A DNA stretch of 64,000 bases, taken from the NCBI RefSeq assembly GCF_000733765.1, contig NZ_JPOG01000001.1:930001-994000 (forward strand). The letters are read 5' to 3'. Origin of the DNA: Algiphilus aromaticivorans DG1253 (lineage in GTDB: Bacteria > Pseudomonadota > Gammaproteobacteria > Nevskiales > Nevskiaceae). The position numbers were made by a program, and so were the translations under genes. This document shows, piece by piece, positions 1-9,398 of the stretch; the first letter of the stretch is position 1, and every line of letters starts with the position of its first letter. A model generated the notes under the pieces. The model saw only the letters and a list, made by a program, of their open reading frames with translations, was not told the origin of the DNA and did no database searches.

Positions 1-465
1 TCGCGACGCGTGGGCGAGCGCTACAACTCCGACTTGATCCTCGCCAACGCCTGGCACCACCGCAGCGATGCCTTGTCCTCGGTGGTTGTCATCGTCGCGG
101 TGGCGGGCGCGATTGCCGGTGCGCCCTGGCTGGATGCGCTGGCGGCGCTGGTGGTTGCGCTGATGGTTGGGGCCGTCGGTTGTCAGCTGGGTTGGCGAGC
201 AGTACGGGAGCTGGTGGACACCGGCGTCGATGACGCCGCGCTCGCCGAGCTGGGGGTGCTCATCCGCAGCGTCGACGGTGTCGCGGATTTCGATGATCTG
301 CGCACACGCCGCATGGGCGGCGCCACGCTGGTGGATGTGCGCATCCGCGTCGACGGTGACCTCAGCGTGCGCGAGGCGGAGGTGATTGCCGAGGCCGTGC
401 GCGAAACACTGGACCGGCACGCGCCGCACACCACCGGGGCCCTAGTGCGCATCGCGCCGCACTGA
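1..465 (+). CDS. Cation diffusion facilitator transporter, 5' truncated
   Basis: C-terminal part of a CDF-family metal/proton antiporter of the inner membrane. The reading frame is open to base 1, so the true start lies outside the window. The visible part has the HHRSDALSS segment, with the His/Asp pair that forms the transmembrane metal site in this family, then two hydrophobic helices, then a soluble alpha/beta domain of about 80 residues ending RIAPH that matches the cytoplasmic dimerisation domain. The substrate (Zn, Fe, Cd or Mn) cannot be read from this part. It lies 119 bp upstream of flhB on the same strand, an unusual neighbour for the flagellar cluster and probably unrelated in function. 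Confidence 0.85.
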   Translation, partial: SRRVGERYNSDLILANAWHHRSDALSSVVVIVAVAGAIAGAPWLDALAALVVALMVGAVGCQLGWRAVRELVDTGVDDAALAELGVLIRSVDGVADFDDLRTRRMGGATLVDVRIRVDGDLSVREAEVIAEAVRETLDRHAPHTTGALVRIAPH

Positions 466-584
466 GCGCGACCGGGCTCGTCGGGCGCGGCCTACCGGTC
501 ATCCGGAGCGCGCCGCGCGCCGGGGGTGGGGGAGCAGGGGTTGCATCCCGGGGGCATCGCACACCCAGAAGGCGCGCCCCCGGC

Positions 585-1706
585 ATGGCCGAGAACGAGA
601 GCGGTCAGGAGAAAACCGAAGCAGCAACCCCGCGCCGCCTCGAACAGGCCCGCGAGGAAGGCCAGCTTGCCCGCTCGCGGGAGCTGCCCGGTGCGCTGAT
701 TGCGGTGGCCGCCGCGCTGTCGGCCTGGTCGATGGGCGACGTGCTGCTGCGCGACTTCGCGGGATGGTTCGCCCACGCCATGCGCCAGGCCGGGACACAG
801 CATGACGACATGCTGATAGCGGCCGGCGATCTCGCCGTGCACGCCGGTGTCGTGCTGCTGCCCTGGCTGGCTATCGTCATCGTCGCCGGTGTCGGCGGTA
901 CGCTGGTGCTTGGCGGCTGGAACCTCAGCGCCAAGGCGCTGGTGCCCAAGGGCGAGCGGCTGGACCCGGTCAAGGGCTTCAAGCGTATCTTCGGTCTCAA
1001 CGCCTGGGTGGAGATCAGCAAGACTCTGCTCAAGTTCCTTCTGGTGGCGGGGCTGAGCTTCACCGTCATCTGGCTGATGCGCGAGGACATCGCCCGCCTG
1101 CCGCGCATGGACGCGGCCGCCGGCTTCGGCGCGGCAGGCGGCATCCTGCTCGCGGTCTTCGCCGCCGGCGCATTCTCGTTGCTCATCATCGCTGCCATCG
1201 ACGCGCCCTGGCAGCTCTTCAACCATCGGCGCCAGATGCGCATGACGCGCGAAGAGGTCAAGCGCGAGGCCAAGGACACCGACGGCAAACCCGAGATCAA
1301 GCAGCGCCAGCGCCAGCTGCAGGCCGAGGCCGCGCGCGGGCGCATGATGGAGGCCGTACCTGAGGCCGATGTAGTGGTGCTCAACCCCATCCACGTCGCC
1401 GTCGCGCTGCGCTACGACGCCGGTTCCATGGATGCACCGGAGGTCGTCGCCAAGGGCGCCGGCGAGGTCGCCGCGCATATCCGCAGCATCGCCGCCGAGC
1501 ACCACGTGCCGATGCTGCAGGCCGCACCGCTGGCGCGTGCGCTGTACCGGGCCACCGAGGTCGGCGAGCGCATTCCGCCCGGGCTCTTCGCCGCAGTTGC
1601 CGAAGTGCTTACGTGGGTCTACCGCCTGCGCGCGGCGACTCCCGGAGATCAGCCGGAGAAACCGAATCCGGCGGTCGATGACGCGCTCGGGGCGCCGCTG
1701 ACATGA
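585..1706 (+). CDS. flhB: Flagellar type III export switch protein FlhB
   Basis: FlhB of 373 residues, an inner-membrane part of the flagellar export gate that switches export from rod/hook to filament substrates. The N-terminus has the typical ESGQEKTEAATPRRLEQAREEG-type segment (hydrophilic, positively charged), followed by four hydrophobic helices to about residue 210 and a cytoplasmic domain. The autocleavage motif that is NPTH in nearly all FlhB and T3SS homologues reads NPIH here (residues 267-270, bases 1383-1394). Asn and Pro, between which the chain is cut, are kept, as is His. The stop overlaps the flhA start by 4 bp (ATGA), so the two are translationally coupled. The start at 585 matches the family N-terminus. 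Confidence 0.95.
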   Translation: MAENESGQEKTEAATPRRLEQAREEGQLARSRELPGALIAVAAALSAWSMGDVLLRDFAGWFAHAMRQAGTQHDDMLIAAGDLAVHAGVVLLPWLAIVIVAGVGGTLVLGGWNLSAKALVPKGERLDPVKGFKRIFGLNAWVEISKTLLKFLLVAGLSFTVIWLMREDIARLPRMDAAAGFGAAGGILLAVFAAGAFSLLIIAAIDAPWQLFNHRRQMRMTREEVKREAKDTDGKPEIKQRQRQLQAEAARGRMMEAVPEADVVVLNPIHVAVALRYDAGSMDAPEVVAKGAGEVAAHIRSIAAEHHVPMLQAAPLARALYRATEVGERIPPGLFAAVAEVLTWVYRLRAATPGDQPEKPNPAVDDALGAPLT

Positions 1707-3787
1707 GCAACGCCCTGACTGAAACCGCTGGCCCGGGCTGGGGCGACCGCCTGCGCGGAGTGCCCTTGGCCGCCGCCGCGGCGCCGCTGCTGCTGATGAC
1801 CATGCTGGCAATGGTGGTGCTGCCGCTGCCGCCCTTTGTGCTGGATCTGCTCTTCACCTTCAACATCGCCGTCTCGCTGATGGTGGTCCTGGGCGTGGTC
1901 TACGTGATGCGGCCGCTGGACTTCAGCGTCTTCCCGACCATCCTGCTGCTGGCCACCCTTCTGCGCCTGGCGCTGAATGTGGCGTCGACGCGCGTCGTGC
2001 TGCTCAACGGTCACGAGGGCGGTGACGCGGCGGGCAAGGTCATCGAGGCCTTCGGTTCCTTCGTGGTGGGCGGCAACTACGGCGTCGGCATCGCCGTGTT
2101 TCTGATTCTCACCATCGTCAACTTCGTGGTCATCACCAAGGGCGCCGGCCGCGTCTCGGAAGTCTCGGCGCGCTTCATGCTGGACGCGCTCCCTGGTCGC
2201 CAGATGGCCATCGACGCTGACCTCAACGCCGGCACGCTGACGCGTGAAGAGGCGAGCGCCCGGCGCGAGGAGCTGCGCGAGGAGACCGACTTCTACGGTG
2301 CCATGGACGGCGCCAGCAAGTTCGTACGCGGCGACGCCATCGCAGGCATCTTGATTCTGGCCGTCAATCTCATCGGCGGCTTCGCCATCGGCATGGCGAG
2401 CCACGGCCTGTCGGCCGGCGAGGCCGGATCGCGCTACACGCTGCTGACCATCGGCGACGGCCTGGTGGCGCAGATTCCGGCTCTGCTGCTGGCGACGGCG
2501 GTGGCCATCCTGGTGACGCGCCTGTCGCGCTCGCAGGCCATGGGTGCTTCCGTGCGCGGCCAGCTCTTCGGCGATCCGCGCGCCTTGCTGGTCACCGGCG
2601 GTCTGCTGACGGCGCTGGGCTTTGTGCCCGGCATGCCGAACGTGGTTTTTCTGCTGCTGGGCGGCGTCGCGCTGGGCGCGGCCTGGCTGATCCAGACCCG
2701 CCGCGCCGCCGAAGCGGTCGAACAGGCTGCCGAGGACGCTGCGCCCGAGACCGAGGCCAAGCGCGATCTGAGCTGGGAAGATATGGCGCCAGCCGACGCG
2801 CTGGCGCTGGAGATCGGCTACCGCCTGGTGCCGCTGGCCGACGACAAGGCCGGCGGCGAGTTGATGGGGCGCATCCGCGGTGTGCGGCGTCGGCTTTCCG
2901 ACGAGCTGGGGTTCCTGGTGCCGCAGGTACACGTGCGCGACAACCTGAGCATGGAGCCGGCCCAGTACCGCATCCTGATCGGTGGCGCCGTCGTCGGCCA
3001 CGGCGAGGTCATGCCGGAACGCTGGCTGGCGCTGGACCCCGGCAATGTCATTGCGCGCGTCGAGGGGCACGCCACCAAGGACCCGACCTTCGGCATGCCG
3101 GCGCTGTGGATCGAGGCCGAGACGCGCGCTCAGGCGCAGGCCAACGGCTACACGGTCGTCGACCCGGCTACGGTGGTAGCCACGCACATCTCGCACATCG
3201 TGCAGAACCACGCGCACGAGGTGCTGGGCCCGGACGAGACCCAGCATCTGCTCGACGTGCTGGCACGCAGCTCGCCGAAGATGGTCGAGGACCTGGTGCC
3301 GAAGACGCTGCCGCTGGCCACTGTCACGCGTGTGCTGCAGGCGCTGCTCGCCGAGAAGGTTTCGCTGAAGAACCTGCGCGCCATCATCGGCGCCATGGCC
3401 GAGCGCGCTTCTGCCGGGACCACCGATCCGCAGGCGCTGCTCGCGGCCGTGCGCGCCGCGGTGGGCCGCCAGATCGTACAGACCATCTCCGGAGGTACCG
3501 ATGATCTGCCCGTGCTCAGTCTGGCGCCGGCGCTGGAACGCCTGTTGCAGGACGGCGCCGGGAACAACGCCTTGGAGCCGGGTTTGGCGGAACGACTGCA
3601 GCAGGCCATCGGCACGCACGCCGAACGTCAGGAAGCAAGCGGTGATCCGGTCGTGCTGCTGGTGCCGCCGGCGCTGCGTCCGACCCTGGCGCGCTTCGTG
3701 CGCGCCGCCGTACCCAGCGCTCACGTGCTGGCCTTTGACGAGATTCCCGACACGACCCGGCTGCGACTTGCCGGGACGGTTGAATAA
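1703..3787 (+). CDS. flhA: Flagellar export gate protein FlhA
   Basis: FlhA of 694 residues, the usual length. It is the large inner-membrane export gate component that uses the proton motive force and receives chaperone-substrate complexes on its cytoplasmic ring. The first roughly 330 residues hold about seven to eight membrane helices, with the conserved FHIPEP-family loop between them (GRVSEVSARFMLDALPGRQ, about residues 149-167, followed by MAIDADLNAGTLTREEA). The remainder is the soluble four-subdomain region. The start codon overlaps the end of flhB. A 17-bp gap with a GGAGAG ribosome site leads to flhF. Confidence 0.96.
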   Translation: MSNALTETAGPGWGDRLRGVPLAAAAAPLLLMTMLAMVVLPLPPFVLDLLFTFNIAVSLMVVLGVVYVMRPLDFSVFPTILLLATLLRLALNVASTRVVLLNGHEGGDAAGKVIEAFGSFVVGGNYGVGIAVFLILTIVNFVVITKGAGRVSEVSARFMLDALPGRQMAIDADLNAGTLTREEASARREELREETDFYGAMDGASKFVRGDAIAGILILAVNLIGGFAIGMASHGLSAGEAGSRYTLLTIGDGLVAQIPALLLATAVAILVTRLSRSQAMGASVRGQLFGDPRALLVTGGLLTALGFVPGMPNVVFLLLGGVALGAAWLIQTRRAAEAVEQAAEDAAPETEAKRDLSWEDMAPADALALEIGYRLVPLADDKAGGELMGRIRGVRRRLSDELGFLVPQVHVRDNLSMEPAQYRILIGGAVVGHGEVMPERWLALDPGNVIARVEGHATKDPTFGMPALWIEAETRAQAQANGYTVVDPATVVATHISHIVQNHAHEVLGPDETQHLLDVLARSSPKMVEDLVPKTLPLATVTRVLQALLAEKVSLKNLRAIIGAMAERASAGTTDPQALLAAVRAAVGRQIVQTISGGTDDLPVLSLAPALERLLQDGAGNNALEPGLAERLQQAIGTHAERQEASGDPVVLLVPPALRPTLARFVRAAVPSAHVLAFDEIPDTTRLRLAGTVE

Positions 3788-3804
3788 AGCGGAGAGAGAG
3801 CCAC

Positions 3805-5001
3805 GTGAAGATCAAGCGCTATTTCGCACCGACCATGCGCGAAGCCATGCGCCGCGTACGCGCCGATCAGGGAGCCGACGCGGTGATCCTGGGCAGCGAA
3901 TCCCGCGACGGCGGCATCGAGCTGGTCGCCGCCATCGACTATGACGCGGCCTTGCTGCAGCAGGCAGTGCGCCGACAGAGCGGCGCGGCCGAGCCGGCGC
4001 ATCCCGCTTCGACGCAGGCGCAGCCGCAGGACGAGGCGGCATCCCGCCCTGCACCCGGGGTCTGGGAGCAGGATCCGCAACTGCAAAGGCTGCAGCGCGA
4101 GCTCGCCGACGTGCGCCGCATGCTGTCGACCAGCCTCGAGCAGCAGACCGACGCCACCCTGCGCGCGCATCCGCAGCGGGCGCGGGCCCTGCGCAACCTG
4201 GAGGCGCTGGGCATCGACAGCGGTCTGGCGCGCGAGATCGCGGCACATATTCCCGAGCAGGCCGCCGGTCCGCGCCAGCGCAATCTGCCGCTGGCGCTGT
4301 TGGCGCGCCGACTGCGCGTGCCGGGGGCGGCTTTCTACAGCGCGCCCACGCGGCTGGCGCTGATCGGCCCCACCGGCGCCGGCAAGACGACGACGCTGGC
4401 CAAGCTGGCCGCGCGCGCCGTCGCCGCCGACGGTGCGCGCGAGGTTACGCTGATCAGCATGGATGGCCACCGCGCCGGCGCAGAGGCGCAGATCGGCGTC
4501 TATGCCCGGCTCCTGGGTGTGCCGCTGCGCATTGTGCGCGGCGCCGACGAGCTGGCGACGGCGCTGGCGGATTGCGCCGATTGCCGGCACGTCTTCGTCG
4601 ACTGCGCCGGTACCGGCCCGGCCGACAGCAAGCTGGCGGCGCTGCTGCCGCGGCTGGCGGCGATGAAGGAAGGCCCGCAGCCGCTGCAGACATTGCTGGT
4701 GCTGCCCGCCAATGTGCAGCGCGAGGACCTGCTCGGCGCCATCGCCCGTTTCGCCCCGGCAGCGCCGGTGGCGGCGGCGCTCACCAAGATCGACGAGTGC
4801 AGCCGCTTCGGTGGCGCGCTGTCGGCGCTGATCGGCACGCGCACGCCGCTGGCCTGGCTGGCCGACGGCCAGGCCGTGCCGCGCGACCTGCACCGCGTCG
4901 ACGCCGGCGAGGTCGTTCTGCGCGCTGCACGCCAGGCGCGTGCCGCCCAGCAGCAGGAATTCTCCGAGCAACAAGCCCTTCGGGAGGGCACCCATGCATG
5001 A
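3805..5001 (+). CDS. flhF: Flagellar placement SRP-type GTPase FlhF
   Basis: FlhF, 398 residues, GTG start. It is an SRP-family GTPase that marks the pole for flagellar assembly. The N-terminal B domain opens MKIKRYFAPTMREAMRRVR and is followed by a variable linker; the NG domain has the P-loop GPTGAGKTT at about residues 188-196 and a TKIDE guanine-specificity motif near 330. The G3 motif reads DCAGTG (residues 266-271) instead of the DTAG common in SRP GTPases. It overlaps flhG by 8 bp, which fits its known antagonistic partnership with the FlhG ATPase. Confidence 0.94.
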   Translation: MKIKRYFAPTMREAMRRVRADQGADAVILGSESRDGGIELVAAIDYDAALLQQAVRRQSGAAEPAHPASTQAQPQDEAASRPAPGVWEQDPQLQRLQRELADVRRMLSTSLEQQTDATLRAHPQRARALRNLEALGIDSGLAREIAAHIPEQAAGPRQRNLPLALLARRLRVPGAAFYSAPTRLALIGPTGAGKTTTLAKLAARAVAADGAREVTLISMDGHRAGAEAQIGVYARLLGVPLRIVRGADELATALADCADCRHVFVDCAGTGPADSKLAALLPRLAAMKEGPQPLQTLLVLPANVQREDLLGAIARFAPAAPVAAALTKIDECSRFGGALSALIGTRTPLAWLADGQAVPRDLHRVDAGEVVLRAARQARAAQQQEFSEQQALREGTHA

Positions 5002-5857
5002 TTCCATTCCGGGCCAGGCCGCTGGTCTCGCCGACGCACAGCACGGCCCCGTTCGCGTCATCGCCATCGCCAGCGGCAAGGGCGGCGTCGGCAAGACCAA
5101 CGTCGCCGTGAATCTGGCCCTGGCGCTGCAGCTGGCGGACAAGCAGACCATGCTGCTCGACGCCGATCTCGGCATGGGCAATGTCGACGTGCTGCTTGGC
5201 CTGCAGCCGCACTTCAACCTGATGCACGTCGTCGGCGGGCACTGTAGCCTCGACGAGGCATTGCTGGAAGGTCCAATGGGGCTGGCCATCGTGCCGGCGG
5301 CTTCCGGCAAGCAGCGCATGGCCGATCTTGCCCACGCCGAGCACGTTGGGCTGGTCAATGCCTTTTCCTCGCTGACGCGGCCGCTGGATTGTCTGGTCAT
5401 AGACACCGCCGCCGGCATCTCCGACAGCGTGGTCACCTTCTCGCGCGCCGCGCAGGAGGTCGTCATCGTGGCCTGCAACGAGCCGGCCTCGCTGACCGAC
5501 GCCTATGCCCTGATCAAGGTGCTGTCGCGCGAGCACGGCGTGGCGCGCGTGCACGTGGTGGCGAACATGGTGAAGAGCGCGCCCGAGGGATTCGACGTCT
5601 ACGAGAATCTCAAGCGGGTGGCTGCGCGCTTTCTGGATGTGCACATCGACTATCTCGGCCACGTGCCTTACGACGACTTCCTGCGCCGCGCCGTGCAGCG
5701 CCAGCGCGCCGTCGCCGAGGCCTATCCGGGCTCGCCGTCGGCGGCAGCCTTCCGCGAGCTGGCGGCGCGCGCGCTGAAATGGCCGCTGCCGAAGGGTGCG
5801 CGCGGCGATACCGAGTTCTTCGTCGAGCGCATGGTGGCCGGAGGTGCGACGGCATGA
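4994..5857 (+). CDS. flhG: Flagellar number regulator FlhG/FleN (MinD-like ATPase)
   Basis: MinD/ParA-type ATPase of 287 residues that limits the number of polar flagella, in Pseudomonas by restraining FleQ and by acting on FlhF. The deviant Walker A box is seen as SGKGGVGKTNVAVNLAL (about residues 23-39), with the switch DADLGMGNVDVLLGL after it. I place the start at 4994 (ATGCATGATTCC) because GGGAGG lies at 4983-4988 just upstream and the frame then overlaps the end of flhF by 8 bp; an in-frame start at 4940 would add 18 residues of unlike composition. The last bases overlap the fliA start (ATGA). Confidence 0.94.
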   Translation: MHDSIPGQAAGLADAQHGPVRVIAIASGKGGVGKTNVAVNLALALQLADKQTMLLDADLGMGNVDVLLGLQPHFNLMHVVGGHCSLDEALLEGPMGLAIVPAASGKQRMADLAHAEHVGLVNAFSSLTRPLDCLVIDTAAGISDSVVTFSRAAQEVVIVACNEPASLTDAYALIKVLSREHGVARVHVVANMVKSAPEGFDVYENLKRVAARFLDVHIDYLGHVPYDDFLRRAVQRQRAVAEAYPGSPSAAAFRELAARALKWPLPKGARGDTEFFVERMVAGGATA

Positions 5858-6576
5858 TTCCGGCCGCGGCCTACGAGGCCAATGCGGGCACTTCGGTGAA
5901 CGCGCTGGTCGCCGAGCATCAGGAGCTGGTGCGGCGCATCGCCTGGCATCTGAGCGCGCGGCTGCCCGATTCGGTGGATGTGGATGATCTCATCCAGGCC
6001 GGTCAGATAGGCCTGATCGAAGCCGCGCGCCACTACAAATCCGACGGCGGCGCCAGCTTCGCGACCTTCGCCGGCACGCGCATCCGCGGTGCCATGCTCG
6101 ACGAGCTGCGCCGGGGCGACTGGATGCCGCGCTCCGTGCATCGAAACGCTCGCGCCATCTCTCGGGCTGTGCGCGCGGTGGAAGGGCGTAGCGGGCGCGC
6201 GGCGACCGAGACCGAGATCGCCGCCGAGCTGGGCGTGCCGCTCGCCGAGTACCACGCCATGGCCGACGCCGCTGCGCGCGGGCCGCTGCTGTCGCTTGAA
6301 GGCCTGAGCGCAGAGGACGACGCGCCGCCGGATGTTCCCGACGCCGACAGCCCGGATGCGCTGGAGCAACTTGCCGGCGCCGGCTTCCGTCACGCCCTTA
6401 CCGAAGCCATTGATCGGCTCCCCGAGCGCGAACGTCAGGTTATGGGCCTGTACTACGACGAGTCCCTCAATCTTCGGGAAATCGGCGGCGTGCTCGGCGT
6501 CACCGAATCCCGGGTCTGCCAGATCCATGCCCAGGCCGTAGCCCGTTTACGCGGGCGACTGACGGCCTGGCTCTAA
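5854..6576 (+). CDS. fliA: RNA polymerase sigma-28 factor FliA
   Basis: FliA, 240 residues, directs RNA polymerase to late flagellar and chemotaxis genes. Region 2 is seen in [16 protein letters not shown], and the FliA-typical [17 protein letters not shown] follows. Region 4 has the helix-turn-helix [19 protein letters not shown] and the end ARLRGRL. The open frame extends far upstream, but the start at 5854 is supported by the 4-bp overlap with the flhG stop and by the family N-terminus. Its likely target promoters (TAAA, about 15 bases, GCCGATAA) were not found by eye ahead of the two chemotaxis clusters. Confidence 0.95.
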   Translation: MIPAAAYEANAGTSVNALVAEHQELVRRIAWHLSARLPDSVDVDDLIQAGQIGLIEAARHYKSDGGASFATFAGTRIRGAMLDELRRGDWMPRSVHRNARAISRAVRAVEGRSGRAATETEIAAELGVPLAEYHAMADAAARGPLLSLEGLSAEDDAPPDVPDADSPDALEQLAGAGFRHALTEAIDRLPERERQVMGLYYDESLNLREIGGVLGVTESRVCQIHAQAVARLRGRLTAWL

Positions 6577-6595
6577 GCCCACAGCGAGGCCTGCC

Positions 6596-6988
6596 ATGAA
6601 TACCAATCTCCGCATGCTGGTTGTCGACGACTTCTCGACCATGCGCCGCATCATCCGCAACCTGTTGCAGGATCTCGGCTTCAAGGACATCACCGAGGCC
6701 GACGACGGCAGCACGGCGCTGACGACCCTGAAGAGTCAGGAAATCGACTTCGTCGTCACCGACTGGAATATGCCGGGTGTCACCGGCATCGACCTGCTCA
6801 AGGCCATCCGCGGCGACGCGACGCTGAAGCACCTGCCGGTGCTGATGGTCACTGCCGAGGGCAAGCGCGACCAGATCATCGAGGCCGCGCAGGCCGGGGT
6901 GAACGGCTACATCATCAAGCCCTTCACCGCGCAGACGCTGCGCGAAAAGCTCGAGAAGATCTTCGAGCGCCTGGAACAGGCCGCCTGA
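6596..6988 (+). CDS. cheY: Chemotaxis response regulator CheY
   Basis: Single receiver domain of 130 residues. Acidic residues D11/D12, the phosphoacceptor D56 in VVTDWNMPG, the Thr in MVTAEG and the Lys of IIKPF are all present. Phospho-CheY binds the flagellar switch and reverses or stops rotation. CheZ and CheA follow directly, so this is the motor-binding CheY of the first cluster. The WNMPG and TAEG motifs match the Pseudomonas/E. coli motor CheY better than the second CheY-like protein at 13339. Confidence 0.95.
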   Translation: MNTNLRMLVVDDFSTMRRIIRNLLQDLGFKDITEADDGSTALTTLKSQEIDFVVTDWNMPGVTGIDLLKAIRGDATLKHLPVLMVTAEGKRDQIIEAAQAGVNGYIIKPFTAQTLREKLEKIFERLEQAA

Positions 6989-6989
6989 G

Positions 6990-7607
6990 ATGAGCGGCCT
7001 TCCCACCCAGGATCGGGCGCTGGCCGCACAGGCCGAGGCGCTGGTGGCCGCGCTGGGTCGTGACGACCACGAGGCCGCTGCCGAGGCGCTGGCGGCGCTG
7101 GCAGCCTTCGACAGCGCGCATCTGCGCGGTCGGCTCGGGCGGCTGGCGGCGGCGCTGCACGCGCGCATGGACGCGTTGCCGGGGCAGGCTGCCGATAGCG
7201 TTGCGCAGACCGGCCACGCCACGCTGCCCGGTGGCACTGAGGCCGTGCAGTCGCTGGATCACGTCACTGCGCTGACCGAACAGGCGGCGCACCGCTCGCT
7301 GGATCTGGTCGAGCAGGGGCGGGCGCTGGTCAGCTGCCTGGAATCATCGCCCGACCACGCCACGGCCTGCGCCGAGCTGCGCGGCATCTTTAACGACCTT
7401 GCTCTGGCGCAGGGCTACCAGGACCTCACCGGTCAGATCCTCAAGCGTGTGCGCCAGCTGATGGCGGGTGTCGAGCACAGCCTGCAGGCGCTGGCCGAAG
7501 GTCAGGACAGCGGCACAGTCGCGACCGGCCCGGCCGTGCCGGGCGTCGATGGCACGCGCAGCTCGCAGGCCGACGCCGACGACCTGCTGGCCGAGCTGGG
7601 GATCTGA
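6990..7607 (+). CDS. cheZ: CheY-P phosphatase CheZ
   Basis: CheZ, 205 residues, removes phosphate from CheY-P. The protein is almost wholly helical. The active-site segment YQDLTGQILKRV (about residues 142-153) carries the catalytic Gln, with the surrounding Asp, and the C-terminus DDLLAELGI matches the short CheY-binding tail (DDLLxxLGF in relatives). The start lies one base after the cheY stop, so the pair is coupled. The region just before the tail is low-complexity, as in other CheZ linkers. Confidence 0.93.
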   Translation: MSGLPTQDRALAAQAEALVAALGRDDHEAAAEALAALAAFDSAHLRGRLGRLAAALHARMDALPGQAADSVAQTGHATLPGGTEAVQSLDHVTALTEQAAHRSLDLVEQGRALVSCLESSPDHATACAELRGIFNDLALAQGYQDLTGQILKRVRQLMAGVEHSLQALAEGQDSGTVATGPAVPGVDGTRSSQADADDLLAELGI

Positions 7608-7610
7608 CCA

Positions 7611-9398
7611 ATGAGCATGGATCCGGAACTGCTGAGCGACTTCCTCAACGAGGCGCAGGACCTCGTCGATGCGGCCAACGCCGACGTCGGCGCGCTGGAG
7701 GCTGCGCCGGAGGATGCCGATCTGCTCAACCGGATGTTCCGCGCCTTTCATACCGTCAAGGGTGGCGCCGGATTTCTCGGCGTCCAGCCGCTGGTCGATC
7801 TCTGCCACAAGGCGGAGGATCTGCTCTCCGAGGTGCGCGCCGGCAAGCTGGCGTTGGGCGCCGAAGGTATCGATGCGGTGGCTCAGGCGCTGATGCAGGC
7901 TGAGGGCATGCTGACCGCGCTGGCCAACGAAACCGAAGTCAGCCCCGCGCCCGAGGCTGTCTTCGAGGCGCTGCATCGTGCCCGCCATCCCGAGGGCGTG
8001 CAGACCGATTCCGAGGAGATCAGCGAGGACGAGTTCGAGGCGCTGCTCGATGAACTGCACGGTGGCGCACCGCCGGGGAAGAGCGCCAAGGATCAGACGG
8101 GCGCCGACGACGAAAAGGCTTCAGCCACCGAGTCGGCGCAGCCGGATGCAGTTCCCGCCGCGCCGGCTGCGCCTAAGGCCGCCGTGCCTGCCGCAGATAA
8201 GGCCCCGAGCAGCAAGGAAGGCGGCGCGGGCGCGCGCGAAGCACCGGTGCGTGTCGAGGCCAAGCGCCTGGATCAGCTCATGGATCTGGTCGGAGAACTG
8301 GTGCTGGTGCGCAATCGCCTGAAGGCGCAGCCGGAAGGTCTCGACCAGACGGCGCGGCGCGCGGTGGCAGAGCTGGATCACGTCACCGGCGCGCTGCAGC
8401 GCAGCGTCATGGCTGTGCGCATGCAGCCGGTGGGGCGCGTCTTCTCACGCATTCCGCGCCAGGTGCGCGAGCTGGCGCGTGGCCTTGGCAAGCAGGTCAA
8501 CGTCGAGCTTGAGGGCGAGGAGGCAGAGCTAGATAAGCACATGCTCGATGCCATGGCCGATCCGCTGGTGCATCTGGTGCGCAACAGCCTGGATCACGGC
8601 ATCGAGGAGCCGGTGGTGCGGCAAGCGGCTGGCAAGCCCGCCGCCGGGACGCTGCGCGTGGCCGCGCGCCAAGCCGGCGACCACATCGAGATTCTGCTTT
8701 CCGACGACGGCGCCGGCATTGATCCGGAGGCCGTCAAGGCCGTGGCCGTCAAGCGTGGCGTCATCACCAGCCAGGAAGCCGCCACCATGGAGGCCGAAGC
8801 CGCGCAGAAGCTCATCTTCGCGCCCGGATTCTCCACCCGCGAGGCGGTGTCGGATGTCTCCGGCCGGGGCGTTGGCATGGATGTGGTCAATAGCCGCATC
8901 CAGGAACTGGGCGGCAGCGTGACACTGGAATCGCAAGTCGGGCAGGGCACGCGCATCCGCCTGCGCCTGCCGCTGACGCTGGCCGTGCTGCCTTCGCTGA
9001 TGGTGCGGGTGGGCAGCCATGTGCTGGCGTTGCCGCTGGCCGAGGTGCGCGAGCTGTCGGCGCTGGACCCCGAGCAGATCGAGCAAGTCGGTCAGCGCTG
9101 GCAGCTGCCCATGGCGCGCGATGTGCTGCCGCTGCGATTTCTGCGCGGCTGGATGGATGGCGACGAGGCCGTGCATCCGGGCCTGATCGTGCAGGTGGTG
9201 GTCGAGCAGCGCAGCTGGGGACTGGTGGTCGACAGCGTCGTCGGGCGCGAGGACATCGTGGTGCGCCCGTTGGCCCGCCAGCTGCGTGGTATTCCTGGCT
9301 ACAGCGGCGCCACGGTCACCGGCCGGGGCGAGGTCGCGCTGGTGCTCGACCCGGCCTCGCTGGTGCGCGCCGGGAATCGCCGGCAGGTAGCTGCCTGA
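7611..9398 (+). CDS. cheA: Chemotaxis histidine kinase CheA (first copy)
   Basis: CheA of 595 residues. P1 carries the phosphorylated His47 in FRAFHTVKGG. No clear P2 domain follows; instead there is an acidic peptide SEDEFEALLDELHG (residues 138-151) and an Ala/Pro/Lys-rich linker to about residue 210. P3 dimerisation, the P4 HATPase (HLVRNSLDHGIEE, DDGAGI, VSGRGVGMDVV) and the P5 CheW-like domain complete it. It sits between cheZ and motC, where Pseudomonas relatives have an extra cheB. The acidic linker peptide may be the docking region for ParP, which in Vibrio binds a CheA segment between the N-terminal domains and P3; that is inference. Confidence 0.95.
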   Translation: MSMDPELLSDFLNEAQDLVDAANADVGALEAAPEDADLLNRMFRAFHTVKGGAGFLGVQPLVDLCHKAEDLLSEVRAGKLALGAEGIDAVAQALMQAEGMLTALANETEVSPAPEAVFEALHRARHPEGVQTDSEEISEDEFEALLDELHGGAPPGKSAKDQTGADDEKASATESAQPDAVPAAPAAPKAAVPAADKAPSSKEGGAGAREAPVRVEAKRLDQLMDLVGELVLVRNRLKAQPEGLDQTARRAVAELDHVTGALQRSVMAVRMQPVGRVFSRIPRQVRELARGLGKQVNVELEGEEAELDKHMLDAMADPLVHLVRNSLDHGIEEPVVRQAAGKPAAGTLRVAARQAGDHIEILLSDDGAGIDPEAVKAVAVKRGVITSQEAATMEAEAAQKLIFAPGFSTREAVSDVSGRGVGMDVVNSRIQELGGSVTLESQVGQGTRIRLRLPLTLAVLPSLMVRVGSHVLALPLAEVRELSALDPEQIEQVGQRWQLPMARDVLPLRFLRGWMDGDEAVHPGLIVQVVVEQRSWGLVVDSVVGREDIVVRPLARQLRGIPGYSGATVTGRGEVALVLDPASLVRAGNRRQVAA

